Of a stretch of 64,000 bases of DNA, positions 8,875-19,240 are shown piece after piece. The position numbers were made by a program, and so were the translations under genes. The stretch comes from JAGNRR01 sp965230665 (GTDB taxonomy: Bacteria; Bacteroidota; Bacteroidia; Chitinophagales; Chitinophagaceae), in contig CBDDLM010000004.1 of the NCBI GenBank assembly GCA_965230665.1, forward strand, positions 62,001 through 126,000, in the 5' to 3' direction. How positions within the stretch are numbered: the stretch's first letter is position 1; every line of letters starts with the position of its first letter. A model generated the notes under the pieces. The model was not told the origin of the DNA and searched no databases. It saw only the letters and a list, made by a program, of their open reading frames with translations.

Positions 8875-11800
8875 ATGAAAAAAGTAATTTTACTTGCTCT
8901 TGTATTCTCAGCATTTAAAAGTTTCGGGCAGGAAGCCACATATAAGAAAATGATGTTCGACCCTTCGATAAATTTTTATACCGTTTGTGCAGAAGCAGAA
9001 CAGTATTTCAAAACTATAGACAAAACTAAAAAAGGAAGTGGCTGGAAACCTTACCAGAGATGGAAAGCTGCCAATGAATACAAATATTACCCAAGTGGAG
9101 ACCGATCGCAAATAGATCCTTTGTTTGCAGAAAAAGCGTTTCAAACGTTTCTTACCCAATATGGTAATACTCAAAATAAGCTTTTCCCAGGAGGCTGGCA
9201 AGAAGTAGGCCCTTCAACAATTGATAGTATAACTGGACACTATGCCGCTGGGTTAGGCCGGATTGAAGATGTATACGTAGCGCCAACAAACACAAGTATA
9301 ATCTACATTGGTTCTAGAAGTGGTGGTTTTTGGAAGACTAATAACGGCGGTTCCTCTTGGACTGTAACTACCGACAAATTATTTGCCAGTGGCGTAAACA
9401 CAATAACGGCTTCGCCTACGAATCCTGATTCCGTTTTGATTAATGTACAAAATGCACGTAATAATTATTCTCATGGTATTTATAGAAGTATAGATGGCGG
9501 CAACACTTGGACCCAATCCAACTTTAACCCAAACAATATTGGTCAAGGTGGTTTAGGTTCTTCTTTTAGAATATATGAAATAGCCTATCACCCTCGTGTT
9601 GCAAATCTAATTTTTATATGTACAAACGATGGCATATATAGATCAGATGACAATCTACAAACTTGGACAAAGCTTTATAACAATGATGCCATAACGGATA
9701 TGGCGTTCCACCCAACCAATAATAGTATTATTTATATCTATAATTCAAATGCGACAAACAGAAATTATGTTCTAATATCCACGGATCAAGGAGGTAGCTA
9801 TTCCCAGTCTGATATCTTAACAGGGAATAATAACACTACTTCTTTAGAAATATCTACCAGCCCAGCATGTGATGATTGTCTATACGCTGCAACATCAAAT
9901 GGTGTATGGAAGTCTACCAATCTAGGAGCAAACTTTACATTTATGACAAATCCTACTCAAACATGTAGAGGGTTTGCAGTAAGTGATTTAGACACCTCCA
10001 TTATGGTCTATGGTTATGTAGATTTAGAACATAGTTTAGATGGTGGTCAGAATTTTAATCGGGTCACGCGTTGGTCCTTGGGCAATACAAATGGGTCTGG
10101 TAATGGGCATCAAGTCAGTTATAATACTAGTACTGATTACATACATGCCGATGTCCGAAATGCGAAATGTTTGAATGGTGTTTTCTATGTCACTACTGAC
10201 GGCTTTCTATCAAAGAGTACAGATAATGGTGTGACTTGGCAAAAAATTACAAATGAAATGGGGATCAGAGAAAATTATCGTCTAGGTGCAAGTCAGTCAA
10301 ATCACTATAAGGTCGTAGTAGGATCTCAAGATAATGGTACTAGTTTTAGCAACTCGAATGGTTGGGTTGAGTTGTATGGTGCTGATGGCATGGAAGCAAT
10401 TGTACACCCTCTAAACGAAACTTGGTTTATGGGTAGTGTACAATATGGATCTCGTCGTCTCTCTAAAAATAATGGATTGAGTACAAGCGGCGCTTCTCCA
10501 ACTGGCAGTAACAGTGCAGACTGGATCGCCCCCTTAGCCTTTGATCCAAATGATCATATGCGTATCTATGATTTCCGAAGTACAGTATATCGTTCCGATG
10601 ACTTTGCTGAAACGCATACTAATGTAGGCAATCCTCTTTTAGGTGGAAATATTAAGGTCGCAGAAATCGCTCAAAACAACTCGGACATCATGATCGTAGT
10701 TCGCAATGAGTTTATTAAAAAATCAATTGACGGCGGACAAACCTATAGTTTTATTAATAGCGGGTTGCCTTCTTATAGTATTCAAGATGTTGCCTTTGAC
10801 CCCTTAAATGATGATAATATTTTTGTTGTTTATGGTCATTACCAAAATGATAATGCTAAAGTCTTTCAATCTACCGATGGAGGAGCAAACTGGACAAATA
10901 TTACAGCCAACTTAGGTAACATGCCAATTCGTTCTATTGTGATAGACAGACAAGGACACATCTACCTAGGTGCTGAAATAGGCGTCTATACTAAACCTAT
11001 GAACAGTAGTACTTGGAGTTTATATAACACCGATTTGCCAAACATGGCTGTTCTAGAACTTGAAGTAAATGATGGCTCTAATACGCTTAAGGCGGCCACC
11101 TGGGGAAGAGGAGTTTGGGAATATAACTTAGTAGGACGTAAAGACTACCCTGCTATTGTTTACACTACAATTACTTCACCGCCTACACAAGACCTTCCGA
11201 AGTTTAGTGTTGACCAATCCGTCACCTCTCGCATATCATACGACAATACCTTAAGTGCGGTTTATTTAGAATGGTCAACGAGTACTCCAACATTTGGTAA
11301 TGTTATTACTATGACCAATACTGTTGACTCTACATGGGTAAGCACTTCACCTCTACCAAATGTAACCGTTGGAACCAAACTCTTTTTTAAAGTATTTGCA
11401 GTGGGTAGTAATAACGACACAACGGAAACCTATAAATTTATGTATACACAAAAGCCGTATGAGTATTGCACCGCTACAGGACATGATAATGATGGAAATC
11501 TGTACTTAAGAAATGTAACCCTAGAAACAATTAATAACAATACAATGAATGATGCCTATACGCATTACCAAACACCTATTGTTACTTTATTTGCAGACTC
11601 TTCTTATAACCTTGACGTTACAGCAAACACAAGCTGGAACCGAAATGATTATGGAGCCTGGATTGACTTTAATAATAATCGTGAGTTTGAAGTAGACGAA
11701 AGGGTTCTTTGGTCAATCGGCCCAGGCACATCCAATGTAAATAATACTTTCACTGTACCCTCAACTGTAGTAGATCAAGATACCGTAAGAATGCGTGTAA

Positions 11801-12144
11801 GGCTTTCTCATTGGGGTACAGAACCAAGACCTTGTGGCTCCCAATATGGAGAGGTTGAAGACTATACCGTTTATTTAAGAAATGAGGCTTGGCCTTTAAA
11901 TATTGAAACTATATCAAATGAATTGAAAGTAAACATTTACCCGAACCCAACGAATGGCATTCTTCATGTTGATTTTGAAGAAGGCCGCACGCACATATTT
12001 TCATTAAAATCTCAAATTGGACAAGAAGTCAGTACTGGAAGTTTAGATCAAAAGAGTAACTTAATTGATTTAAGTCACCTATCAAACGGTATTTATTACT
12101 TGCACATAGATAACGCACTGTTTAAAGTATTGAAAAAAGATTAA
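8875..12144 (+). CDS. Secreted BNR-repeat (sortilin/VPS10-like) protein with GEVED and T9SS sorting domains
   Basis: A 1089-residue exported protein. A signal peptide (MKKVILLALVFSAFKSFGQ) is followed by a long beta-propeller region. This carries repeated Asp-box motifs such as TNNGGSSWT, SIDGGNTWTQ, STDNGVTWQ and STDGGANWT, and closes with ATWGRGVWEYNL near residue 755. Next comes a GEVED domain (about 863-1003, with GAWIDFNNNREFE and GEVEDYTVYL). A type A T9SS C-terminal domain (IYPNPTNGILHVDF to the end) directs export through the outer membrane. PorU2-like and PorV homologues are encoded about 25 kb away. Its ligand or substrate is unknown, and no metalloprotease or other hydrolase motif is evident. 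Confidence 0.88.
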   Translation: MKKVILLALVFSAFKSFGQEATYKKMMFDPSINFYTVCAEAEQYFKTIDKTKKGSGWKPYQRWKAANEYKYYPSGDRSQIDPLFAEKAFQTFLTQYGNTQNKLFPGGWQEVGPSTIDSITGHYAAGLGRIEDVYVAPTNTSIIYIGSRSGGFWKTNNGGSSWTVTTDKLFASGVNTITASPTNPDSVLINVQNARNNYSHGIYRSIDGGNTWTQSNFNPNNIGQGGLGSSFRIYEIAYHPRVANLIFICTNDGIYRSDDNLQTWTKLYNNDAITDMAFHPTNNSIIYIYNSNATNRNYVLISTDQGGSYSQSDILTGNNNTTSLEISTSPACDDCLYAATSNGVWKSTNLGANFTFMTNPTQTCRGFAVSDLDTSIMVYGYVDLEHSLDGGQNFNRVTRWSLGNTNGSGNGHQVSYNTSTDYIHADVRNAKCLNGVFYVTTDGFLSKSTDNGVTWQKITNEMGIRENYRLGASQSNHYKVVVGSQDNGTSFSNSNGWVELYGADGMEAIVHPLNETWFMGSVQYGSRRLSKNNGLSTSGASPTGSNSADWIAPLAFDPNDHMRIYDFRSTVYRSDDFAETHTNVGNPLLGGNIKVAEIAQNNSDIMIVVRNEFIKKSIDGGQTYSFINSGLPSYSIQDVAFDPLNDDNIFVVYGHYQNDNAKVFQSTDGGANWTNITANLGNMPIRSIVIDRQGHIYLGAEIGVYTKPMNSSTWSLYNTDLPNMAVLELEVNDGSNTLKAATWGRGVWEYNLVGRKDYPAIVYTTITSPPTQDLPKFSVDQSVTSRISYDNTLSAVYLEWSTSTPTFGNVITMTNTVDSTWVSTSPLPNVTVGTKLFFKVFAVGSNNDTTETYKFMYTQKPYEYCTATGHDNDGNLYLRNVTLETINNNTMNDAYTHYQTPIVTLFADSSYNLDVTANTSWNRNDYGAWIDFNNNREFEVDERVLWSIGPGTSNVNNTFTVPSTVVDQDTVRMRVRLSHWGTEPRPCGSQYGEVEDYTVYLRNEAWPLNIETISNELKVNIYPNPTNGILHVDFEEGRTHIFSLKSQIGQEVSTGSLDQKSNLIDLSHLSNGIYYLHIDNALFKVLKKD

Positions 12145-12151
12145 CGCTATT

Positions 12152-12841
12152 ATGCACAAGGATTGTATTGTACTATGCGATACTGTAGACGCACAAAATG
12201 AGCTCTTGTGCATGAAAGAAATAAATGGCAGACCGTTTATTTCTTATCTTGCGACTTACCTAAAAAAGTTTCACATATGCAAGGTTATTTTTGCGATAAG
12301 CCATCACAAGAGTACTTTTAAGGACTATGTGCTCAATCATCGAGAAGAGTTTTCCTTTGCGTTTGACTTCGCAGAATCTGAAGAACATACAACATCGGGA
12401 CGGGCTATATTAAATGCATTGCAATACTCAGACACACCTGATGTTTTTATCATGGATGGACACCGATACTTCGATGTAAACCTAGATGACCTCATTGCTT
12501 GGCAACAAACAAAGATGGGAGATGTAACATTAGCCTTAGCTCCTCAACCGACAACCTCAGGACAGATTACCGCACACTTAGATGAAAAAAACTTTGTTCA
12601 TGAATTTAAACAGGGGGTTGAGCAGAATTCAGGACTAGTATTGAGCGGAATTTATTGTATGTTCAGACCATCCTTTTTGAATATCAATTTCCCACATGAT
12701 TTTTCTTTCGTAGAAACCTATCTTAAAAAATACCTTAAAGAGAGAGACTTTATTGGTATGATATCGGATGGTTACTTCATAGATATATCGAGGCATGATG
12801 CATTGGAAAAAGCATGTACCGATTTCCCTTCTATTTTTTAG
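12152..12841 (+). CDS. Degenerate sugar-phosphate nucleotidyltransferase-like protein
   Basis: A 229-residue protein with the overall layout of HddC/GlmU-type nucleotidyltransferases (NTP_transferase fold). After the first strand it has EINGRPFISYLATYL, and later FIMDGHRYFDVNLDDLIAW, which aligns with the usual LxGDTYFDVDLxxLL segment. The functional motifs are altered. The GGxGTRL loop is replaced by CDTVDAQNEL (residues 9-18), the metal Asp of the GD[ST] motif reads DGHR (102-105), and the GTGGA loop reads TSGRA. It is therefore probably not a normal nucleotidyltransferase. It lies 7 nt after a T9SS cargo gene and 15 nt before a GmhB-like phosphatase. Confidence 0.65.
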   Translation: MHKDCIVLCDTVDAQNELLCMKEINGRPFISYLATYLKKFHICKVIFAISHHKSTFKDYVLNHREEFSFAFDFAESEEHTTSGRAILNALQYSDTPDVFIMDGHRYFDVNLDDLIAWQQTKMGDVTLALAPQPTTSGQITAHLDEKNFVHEFKQGVEQNSGLVLSGIYCMFRPSFLNINFPHDFSFVETYLKKYLKERDFIGMISDGYFIDISRHDALEKACTDFPSIF

Positions 12842-12856
12842 TCCTTAAAGTCAAAC

Positions 12857-13390
12857 ATGATAAAAATTGATTCAACTTGGACGCTTTTCTTAGATCGGGA
12901 TGGTGTTATAAACGTTGAACGAAATAATGATTACGTTTATCATCCTGGACAATTCAAATTTTATGCAGGTGTTTTAGAGTGTCTTAAAAAATGTGCATCA
13001 TGTTTTAATAAGATTGTAGTTGTTACTAATCAGCGCGGAATTGGTCGCGGCCTCATGACGGAGCAAAACTTAAATGATGTACATAACTACATGTTGAAGG
13101 AAATCCATAATAACCAGGGTAGAATTGACGGCATCTATTTTGCTCCGGATCTTAACGATAATGCACCTGACAGAAAGCCGAATACAGGTATGGCTCAAAA
13201 TGATTTCCCTATGATCGATTTCGAGAAAAGTATTATGGTGGGAAATAATCTTTCAGATATGGAGTTTGGCAAGAGCATAAAAATGAAAACGATATTCGTT
13301 AATACAACTCAGGAGCAAGAAGCCTCACATCCTTTAATTGATTACACAGCATTACAGATTTTTCTAAAATATTCACAGTATTACAATTAA
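12857..13390 (+). CDS. HAD-IIIA phosphatase, GmhB-like (heptose bisphosphatase family)
   Basis: A 177-residue HAD-superfamily protein. Motif I is LFLDRDGVINVE (nucleophile Asp13, acid Asp15), motif II is VVVTNQRGIGRG, and the Lys is in DRKPNTGM (Lys107). This order is that of GmhB, which removes the 7-phosphate of heptose-1,7-bisphosphate. Two deviations stand out. The Cys/His zinc loop before the RKP motif is absent, although many non-proteobacterial relatives lack it. The motif IV Asp is Asn130 (MVGNNLSDMEFG in place of VGD). It is paired with a degenerate HddC-like gene, so real heptose activation is doubtful. Phosphatase activity on another sugar phosphate is possible. Confidence 0.75.
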   Translation: MIKIDSTWTLFLDRDGVINVERNNDYVYHPGQFKFYAGVLECLKKCASCFNKIVVVTNQRGIGRGLMTEQNLNDVHNYMLKEIHNNQGRIDGIYFAPDLNDNAPDRKPNTGMAQNDFPMIDFEKSIMVGNNLSDMEFGKSIKMKTIFVNTTQEQEASHPLIDYTALQIFLKYSQYYN

Positions 13391-13437
13391 CTTCTCACTA
13401 GAGAAAAAAGCCATCTGAAGCAAGTAAATTCGTAGAT

Positions 13438-15837
13438 ATGCGAATCACAATTCTAACTTGTCTACTTTTTAATGTTCTGTTTGTCAAAGGACAGGTTGGA
13501 TACAATTGTTTTAATCAATCGAACTATACGACTAATTGGGAATACCTAGGACCAATTAACAATGAAGATGAATTAATGCACCAACGTTTTGGAAATATTG
13601 GGTGTATTAATATAAACCCTAAAGACAGTAATGAAATATTCATTGGGAGCCCGACAGGGGCTCTCATGCATACAGTTGATCGTGGTAAAACTTGGCACTC
13701 ATTGACTGACCGAATGGATATTCCTATAATCGGCGTGAATGATATTCTGATAGACTATTCCAAGACTCCCTATGAAATCATGATAGCAACGGGCAGTGAA
13801 AATGAATGGTATAGTACACCTGATTTTGGGATTTTCAAGTCTTTAGATGGAGGATTGAGCTGGCAACAAACACGAGTTGAAGGAATAACTGAGCTATTCG
13901 GTCCAGTTTATTATAAATTCATTCAATATAAAAAGCTCATTTTTTGTCATAGTAGATCCTCTATTCTACTGTCAAAAGACAATGGTCAGAATTGGACACA
14001 ACTTTTAAATCGCGAAAGTGTGGTAAATAACCTACCGCTAAAGGAAAGAGAAATTAGGTATATCCATTACGAACCCAAAGAAAACAAACTTTACTTCAGC
14101 ACCTGTCAAAAATGGACGTCAAAAGGAAATGAAAATGCTAAACTTTATACTTATTCTTTAAAGGATAAGGTGGTTCGAGATCTGACTCCCCTACTAGAAA
14201 ATAAATTTAAAACAGACAAGAAGGGTAATGGAATGGAAGCAATTCAGATACTACCATTTAAGAAAAATCAATTGCTATTTGAAGTCAATCATCACAGTTC
14301 CTTTGAAGTTTATACATACGAATATGATATAAAAAAAGGAGAAATCATAGAGTATGAAGTACCTGATGCTGGCAACGCTCGTGGAGTAAGTCTGAGGTGG
14401 TTTAGTGGTTTTCGATTAAATAAGAAGAACCAAAACATTCGTTACATTGCAGGTGTATACCTTTATAAATCAACAGACGGCGGCCAAACCTACAAACGAT
14501 TATTCAACTATGGATTTGGCGATAATAGCATTCCTCATGTAGATATTCGTTCTATGGCTATTACCCATCACTCTGTTGACGGAAAGACTGATCATATTTA
14601 CTTAGGGACCGATGGTGGCCTTTCCTTTTCTTCCGATGGTGGAAAAACATTTAGAAATCTCAACGGACCAGCCCTTCAACTTACTCAATTTTATGGTCTT
14701 GGCTCTTCTCAATTTAATGGCATGATAAGCGCAGGGGCTCAAGATAACTCAATCATGAGTTATATCCCTACCGAGCAACGTTGGGTCCATAAAGTACTTG
14801 GAGACGGTTATGATGTTGCCTATTCTAAAATAAAACCAGGTACAGCCTATGGTCAATACAATACTCGTCTTATGAGAATGACAAATAATGATCAGGTTCC
14901 TTTCTCCCAATCTCTCAGAATGGCACAAGAGAATTCAAGTAATAGAAAGACCATAGTTGCTCATGCAAACGGTGACCTCTTTTTTGCAGCGCAATCTCTT
15001 TATCGTCTTCCTAAAGGAGAGAAAAAATGGATCGAACACAAAACTATCCTACCGCATAAAGCATTAACCATGGCTATAAGTCCATCAAACCCAAACATTA
15101 TCTATATGTCTGGCAATTGGAGTGATCTAATTAAAAGTTCTGATGGTGGTAAAACTTGGAAGAATATAACAAAAGACCTATCCGTTGATGGTTTCAAACA
15201 AGGCAATCGTATTCAAAGTATTTGTATTTCTCCATATGACGAAAATCGCATTTTCATAGGTTTTAGCGGTATGGGTTCTTATAACAACTTATGTACGGAA
15301 TCCGTTCGTGTTATTGAAAGTCGTGACGGTGGTAAGACTTGGACCAATATCAGTCTTGGGTTGCCGGTCTTCGCTATTCAAGACCTCCAATTTTATGAAG
15401 GCTCCTATGAATCACTTTTTGCCGCTACAGATCAAGGGGTCTATTTTAGAAGGGGTACTGGATATAAATGGCAACGATTTGGGCAACAATTACCCAAATG
15501 CCTCATAGGAGAATTAAACATTAACTACTGTAGGGGAAAACTCATTGCTGCAACCTACGGTCGAGGACTCTGGGAAGTAGATTTACCAATAATTCAGGAC
15601 AAAAACCCACTAATAATAAGACGAACGAGAAGTTTTACAAAGCCTAAAGGTGAAGCTTTGATCATAAATCAGGACATCATTCTAAGACGGAAGGGTAAAT
15701 TAATAGTCAACTGTCCCATTTACATGGCCAAGGGAAGTAAAATACGTGTAAAAAAGAGGTCTCAGGTAGTAATATCCCCCAATGGCAAGATTATTAACGG
15801 TTGTGGAAACAATTGGCTAGGGATTGTAGAGAAATAG
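13438..15837 (+). CDS. Secreted BNR-repeat protein with atypical C-terminus
   Basis: A 799-residue exported protein related in design to the 1089-residue protein upstream. A signal peptide (MRITILTCLLFNVLFVKGQ) is followed by at least seven Asp-box repeats, for example TVDRGKTWH, SLDGGLSWQ, SSDGGKTFR, SSDGGKTWK and SRDGGKTWT. The propeller closes with AATYGRGLWEVDL around residue 710. There is no YPNP-type T9SS domain. The last 80 residues instead form a valine/isoleucine-rich, lysine-rich segment (RRKGKLIVNCPIYMAKGSK and onward, ending NWLGIVEK). This resembles the beta-helix-like motif found in other Bacteroidota surface proteins. The export route and ligand are unknown. Confidence 0.8.
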   Translation: MRITILTCLLFNVLFVKGQVGYNCFNQSNYTTNWEYLGPINNEDELMHQRFGNIGCININPKDSNEIFIGSPTGALMHTVDRGKTWHSLTDRMDIPIIGVNDILIDYSKTPYEIMIATGSENEWYSTPDFGIFKSLDGGLSWQQTRVEGITELFGPVYYKFIQYKKLIFCHSRSSILLSKDNGQNWTQLLNRESVVNNLPLKEREIRYIHYEPKENKLYFSTCQKWTSKGNENAKLYTYSLKDKVVRDLTPLLENKFKTDKKGNGMEAIQILPFKKNQLLFEVNHHSSFEVYTYEYDIKKGEIIEYEVPDAGNARGVSLRWFSGFRLNKKNQNIRYIAGVYLYKSTDGGQTYKRLFNYGFGDNSIPHVDIRSMAITHHSVDGKTDHIYLGTDGGLSFSSDGGKTFRNLNGPALQLTQFYGLGSSQFNGMISAGAQDNSIMSYIPTEQRWVHKVLGDGYDVAYSKIKPGTAYGQYNTRLMRMTNNDQVPFSQSLRMAQENSSNRKTIVAHANGDLFFAAQSLYRLPKGEKKWIEHKTILPHKALTMAISPSNPNIIYMSGNWSDLIKSSDGGKTWKNITKDLSVDGFKQGNRIQSICISPYDENRIFIGFSGMGSYNNLCTESVRVIESRDGGKTWTNISLGLPVFAIQDLQFYEGSYESLFAATDQGVYFRRGTGYKWQRFGQQLPKCLIGELNINYCRGKLIAATYGRGLWEVDLPIIQDKNPLIIRRTRSFTKPKGEALIINQDIILRRKGKLIVNCPIYMAKGSKIRVKKRSQVVISPNGKIINGCGNNWLGIVEK

Positions 15838-15938
15838 GCATTTACAAGCTCTACATAAATGGCTCTTTTAAAAGCTTTTTTGGGTAAAAAGCGTATATTC
15901 GCACGCTAAAATTAGCATTTTAACAAACATTACGACGA

Positions 15939-18900
15939 ATGAAATTAAAAGGATTAATATGGTTCTTCACCATAGCATTGATACTGATTTCGCTTTACCA
16001 GCTATCGTTCACGATGGTTACTCGAAATTTTGAGAACAAAGTCAAAGCAAAAGCTGAGGCTCAGATAAAAAAAGAACAACCTGAACTTACTGGTCAAGCT
16101 CTTACGTTTGCTACCCTTGACAAAACGCGTTTCATGTTAGACAGTCTTCAAACGGAAGAGGTCTACCCTATTTTAGGCACGACGTATAAAAAGTGTAAAC
16201 AACAAGAACTAAATCTTGGTTTGGACTTACAAGGTGGTATGAACGTTGTGCTTGAGGTTGGCATTGACGAATTAGTACGAAAGCTTAGTAATAACCCTAA
16301 GGACCCTTCTTTGAATGCCGCTATCGCTAGTGCCAATGCAAAGAAAGCAAATAGTGGTGCAGATTTTATTACACTATTTAATCAAGCTTATAACGAACAA
16401 AACCCCAACGGGAAGTTAGCTCCATTGTTCGTAACAAACTCTACTGAAAAGCTGAGTTTTAGTTCTTCTAATACCGATGTGGTCAATATGCTTCGTACAC
16501 AAGCGAATGAAGCTTTCGATCGTACTGCTAATGTAATTTCTAAACGTATTGACCAATTTGGTGTATCACAACCAACAATTAATGCAGAAAAAGATAAAGG
16601 TATTATTACTGTCGAGCTTGCTGGTGTTCAAAACCCTGATAAAGTAGAGAAGTATCTACAAGCTACGGCTAATCTTGAATTCTGGGAAACATATGCAATT
16701 CACGAAATCGGACAAAGTATAGTTGATGCAGATGAAGCCCTCAAAAAATATTTTGATAGTAAAGGAGGTAATCCAATAGAGGATAAAGACTCGAATAACA
16801 CTGTGGCCAAAGTTGAACCTCAGGATAATGATACAAAGGACACGACAAAAGATAATAGCCTTTCCAATCTTTTAGGTGATGATAATGCTACAAACGCCGA
16901 TGGATTGGATACAGCAGGATTCTCTAAGTTAAGTGAAGCAGAACAAAAAGCAAAAGCTCGAGAAGCAAATCCATTCCGCTTTTATTTATTAGGTGGGTTT
17001 GAAGCAAGACAAGATCCCGAAACAGGCAAATTAGTTAATGAGTGTCGAATATCTTATGTACAGAACGCTGATACACCAGCTTTGAACAAACTTCTGAACA
17101 TGGATATCGTAAGAAGAGAGTTTCCTAGAGACCTTAAATTCTATTATGGTGCGCCGGATAAATCATTACTAGACCAGAATATTTCTGTTCTTTATGCGAT
17201 TAAAAAACAATCTCCTAATAATGAGAAGCCTCCATTGGATGGAGATGCCGTAGAAAAAGCATTTGCTGATTTTGATCAATTTGGAAACCCTGAAATCATC
17301 ATGCAGATGAATAATAGAGGCGGGATTAAGTGGGCAAAGTTAACTGAAAAGAATATCGATCGTCCAGTAGCTATTGTTCTTGATGATGTTGTTTATTCAG
17401 CTCCAGCTCCTCGTCAAAAAATTACGGGAGGACGCTCTAGTATTTCTGGTTCATTTGATATTGAAGAAGCAAAAGATGTTGCAAATGTTTTAAAAACCGG
17501 TAAGCTTGCTGCTCCAGCCAAGATCGTTCAAGAGCAAGTTGTAGGCCCTACACTGGGTAAAGAAGCTGTACAAGGTGGTAAAATGTCATTTGGAATTTCG
17601 TTCTTAATCATTTTCATCTTGATGTTACTTTACTATAACTCCGGTGGTTGGATCGCTAATATCGCTCTAATTCTAAATCTATTGTTTACAGTAGGTGTTT
17701 TAAGCGCATTAGGTGCATCGCTTACGGCCGCAGGTATAGCAGGTCTTGTCTTGACGATTGGTATGGCAGTAGATGCCAATGTGATTATTTTCGAAAGGAT
17801 TAAAGAAGAATTAGCGGATGGTAAAGACTATGAAGCAGCCGTTGATGAAGGCTATAAGCGTTCATATGCCCCTGTACTTGATGGTCACATTACTAACTTA
17901 TTAACCGCAATCATTCTATTTACATTTGGTTTAGGACCTGTATTAGGATTTGCTACAACTCAAATAATTGGATTATTACTTTCATTATTCTGTGGAATTT
18001 TGGTTTCTCGACTATTCACTGATATTATGACGGGTAAAGGAAGACACTTAAAGTACTTTACTGGATTCTCTAAAAAACTTTTCCGTACATTCAACTTTAA
18101 GTTTATCCAATGGCGCAAGAAAGCATACATCATTTCTGCTATCGTTGCTCTTTTAGGTATTGGAGCCCTATTTAATGGCTTTGATTATGGTGTTGAGTTC
18201 GCTGGTGGACGTTCGTATACTGTTCGCTTAGAAAAAGCAGTAGAAACACAGAAGGTACGTAAAGATTTGAAAGCTAGTTTTGGTGATGAATATCCTATTG
18301 TAAAAACAATTGGTAATGCCAATCAGGTAAACATCACAACAGCTTATAAGATTAAAGATCCAAACAGTAAAGCAGCGGCAACAGAGGTTGTGAATAATCT
18401 TTACAAAGGTTTACAAGATGGTGGTTACTTAGGTAAAGAGGTTAGTCTTAAGAAATTCAAGTCGGACATTATACTAAGTTCTCAAACTGTACTTCCTACT
18501 ATTTCTGATGATTTAAAGAAAGGTGCGATCTACGCAACAGTAATATCAATCTTATTAATTATGGCTTATATCCTACTACGTTTCCGTAGATGGCAGTACT
18601 CATTAGGTACTGTTATAGCCTTATTGCATGATGTATTGGTAACCCTAGCTGTATTCTCGTTTGCACGAAATTTTGTACCCTTCGCAATGGAAATTGATCA
18701 GCATTTTATCGCTGCAATCTTAACGGTAATTGGTTTCTCTATGAACGATACTGTTGTTGTATTTGATCGTATTCGAGAGTATTTCCGTAAACGTCCTGGC
18801 AGCAGCAAGACTGAAGTTATTAACTCAGCAATTAATGATACAATGAGTCGTACAATTATGACTTCTCTAACGGTATTCTTAACACTTCTAATCCTATTCA

Positions 18901-19079
18901 TCTTCGGAGGTGAGGTTACACGAGGATTCTCGTTTGCAATGATGATTGGTGTTATTACAGGTACCTACTCTTCAGTATTTGTAGCTGCTCCTGTCTTGGT
19001 TGATTTAGATAAATCTGACAAGCTTACCAAAGAAGAGGATAAAGAAGCAAAAATTGAAGAGCTTAAAAAACAAGCTTAG
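15939..19079 (+). CDS. secDF: Protein translocase subunit SecDF (fused)
   Basis: A 1046-residue fusion of SecD and SecF, the proton-motive-force-driven partner of SecYEG that pulls precursors into the periplasm. The SecD half has one N-terminal helix, the family segment LNLGLDLQGGMNVVLEV, a large P1 domain, then helices with the IGMAVDANVIIFERIKEE motif. The SecF half starts near residue 735, with DYGVEFAGGRSY and the IGFSMNDTVVVFDRIRE motif. The P1 region carries a long acidic Asn/Asp/Thr-rich insertion at about residues 275-325, as often seen in Bacteroidota fusions. It is transcribed alone and followed by a strong terminator. Confidence 0.97.
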   Translation: MKLKGLIWFFTIALILISLYQLSFTMVTRNFENKVKAKAEAQIKKEQPELTGQALTFATLDKTRFMLDSLQTEEVYPILGTTYKKCKQQELNLGLDLQGGMNVVLEVGIDELVRKLSNNPKDPSLNAAIASANAKKANSGADFITLFNQAYNEQNPNGKLAPLFVTNSTEKLSFSSSNTDVVNMLRTQANEAFDRTANVISKRIDQFGVSQPTINAEKDKGIITVELAGVQNPDKVEKYLQATANLEFWETYAIHEIGQSIVDADEALKKYFDSKGGNPIEDKDSNNTVAKVEPQDNDTKDTTKDNSLSNLLGDDNATNADGLDTAGFSKLSEAEQKAKAREANPFRFYLLGGFEARQDPETGKLVNECRISYVQNADTPALNKLLNMDIVRREFPRDLKFYYGAPDKSLLDQNISVLYAIKKQSPNNEKPPLDGDAVEKAFADFDQFGNPEIIMQMNNRGGIKWAKLTEKNIDRPVAIVLDDVVYSAPAPRQKITGGRSSISGSFDIEEAKDVANVLKTGKLAAPAKIVQEQVVGPTLGKEAVQGGKMSFGISFLIIFILMLLYYNSGGWIANIALILNLLFTVGVLSALGASLTAAGIAGLVLTIGMAVDANVIIFERIKEELADGKDYEAAVDEGYKRSYAPVLDGHITNLLTAIILFTFGLGPVLGFATTQIIGLLLSLFCGILVSRLFTDIMTGKGRHLKYFTGFSKKLFRTFNFKFIQWRKKAYIISAIVALLGIGALFNGFDYGVEFAGGRSYTVRLEKAVETQKVRKDLKASFGDEYPIVKTIGNANQVNITTAYKIKDPNSKAAATEVVNNLYKGLQDGGYLGKEVSLKKFKSDIILSSQTVLPTISDDLKKGAIYATVISILLIMAYILLRFRRWQYSLGTVIALLHDVLVTLAVFSFARNFVPFAMEIDQHFIAAILTVIGFSMNDTVVVFDRIREYFRKRPGSSKTEVINSAINDTMSRTIMTSLTVFLTLLILFIFGGEVTRGFSFAMMIGVITGTYSSVFVAAPVLVDLDKSDKLTKEEDKEAKIEELKKQA

Positions 19080-19108
19080 GTTTTACCTTAATTCATAAAA
19101 CAAACTGG

Positions 19109-19138
19109 GTCCCACACCAAAAGTGTGGGACTTTTTTT
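19109..19138 (+). terminator. Rho-independent terminator after secDF
   Basis: A perfect 9-bp stem (GTCCCACAC at 19109-19117 pairing with GTGTGGGAC at 19123-19131) with a CAAAA loop is followed by seven T residues. It starts 30 nt past the secDF stop on the same strand. This is the clearest terminator in the window. Confidence 0.93.
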
Positions 19139-19240
19139 ATTACAAATGAATCAACCAACTAAAAAGGTCATCTCGGTAAAAAAATCGGGAAATAAGTCCT
19201 ATCTTGTACTTCTTACTTATTTTAGTATAAACAACTCAGA

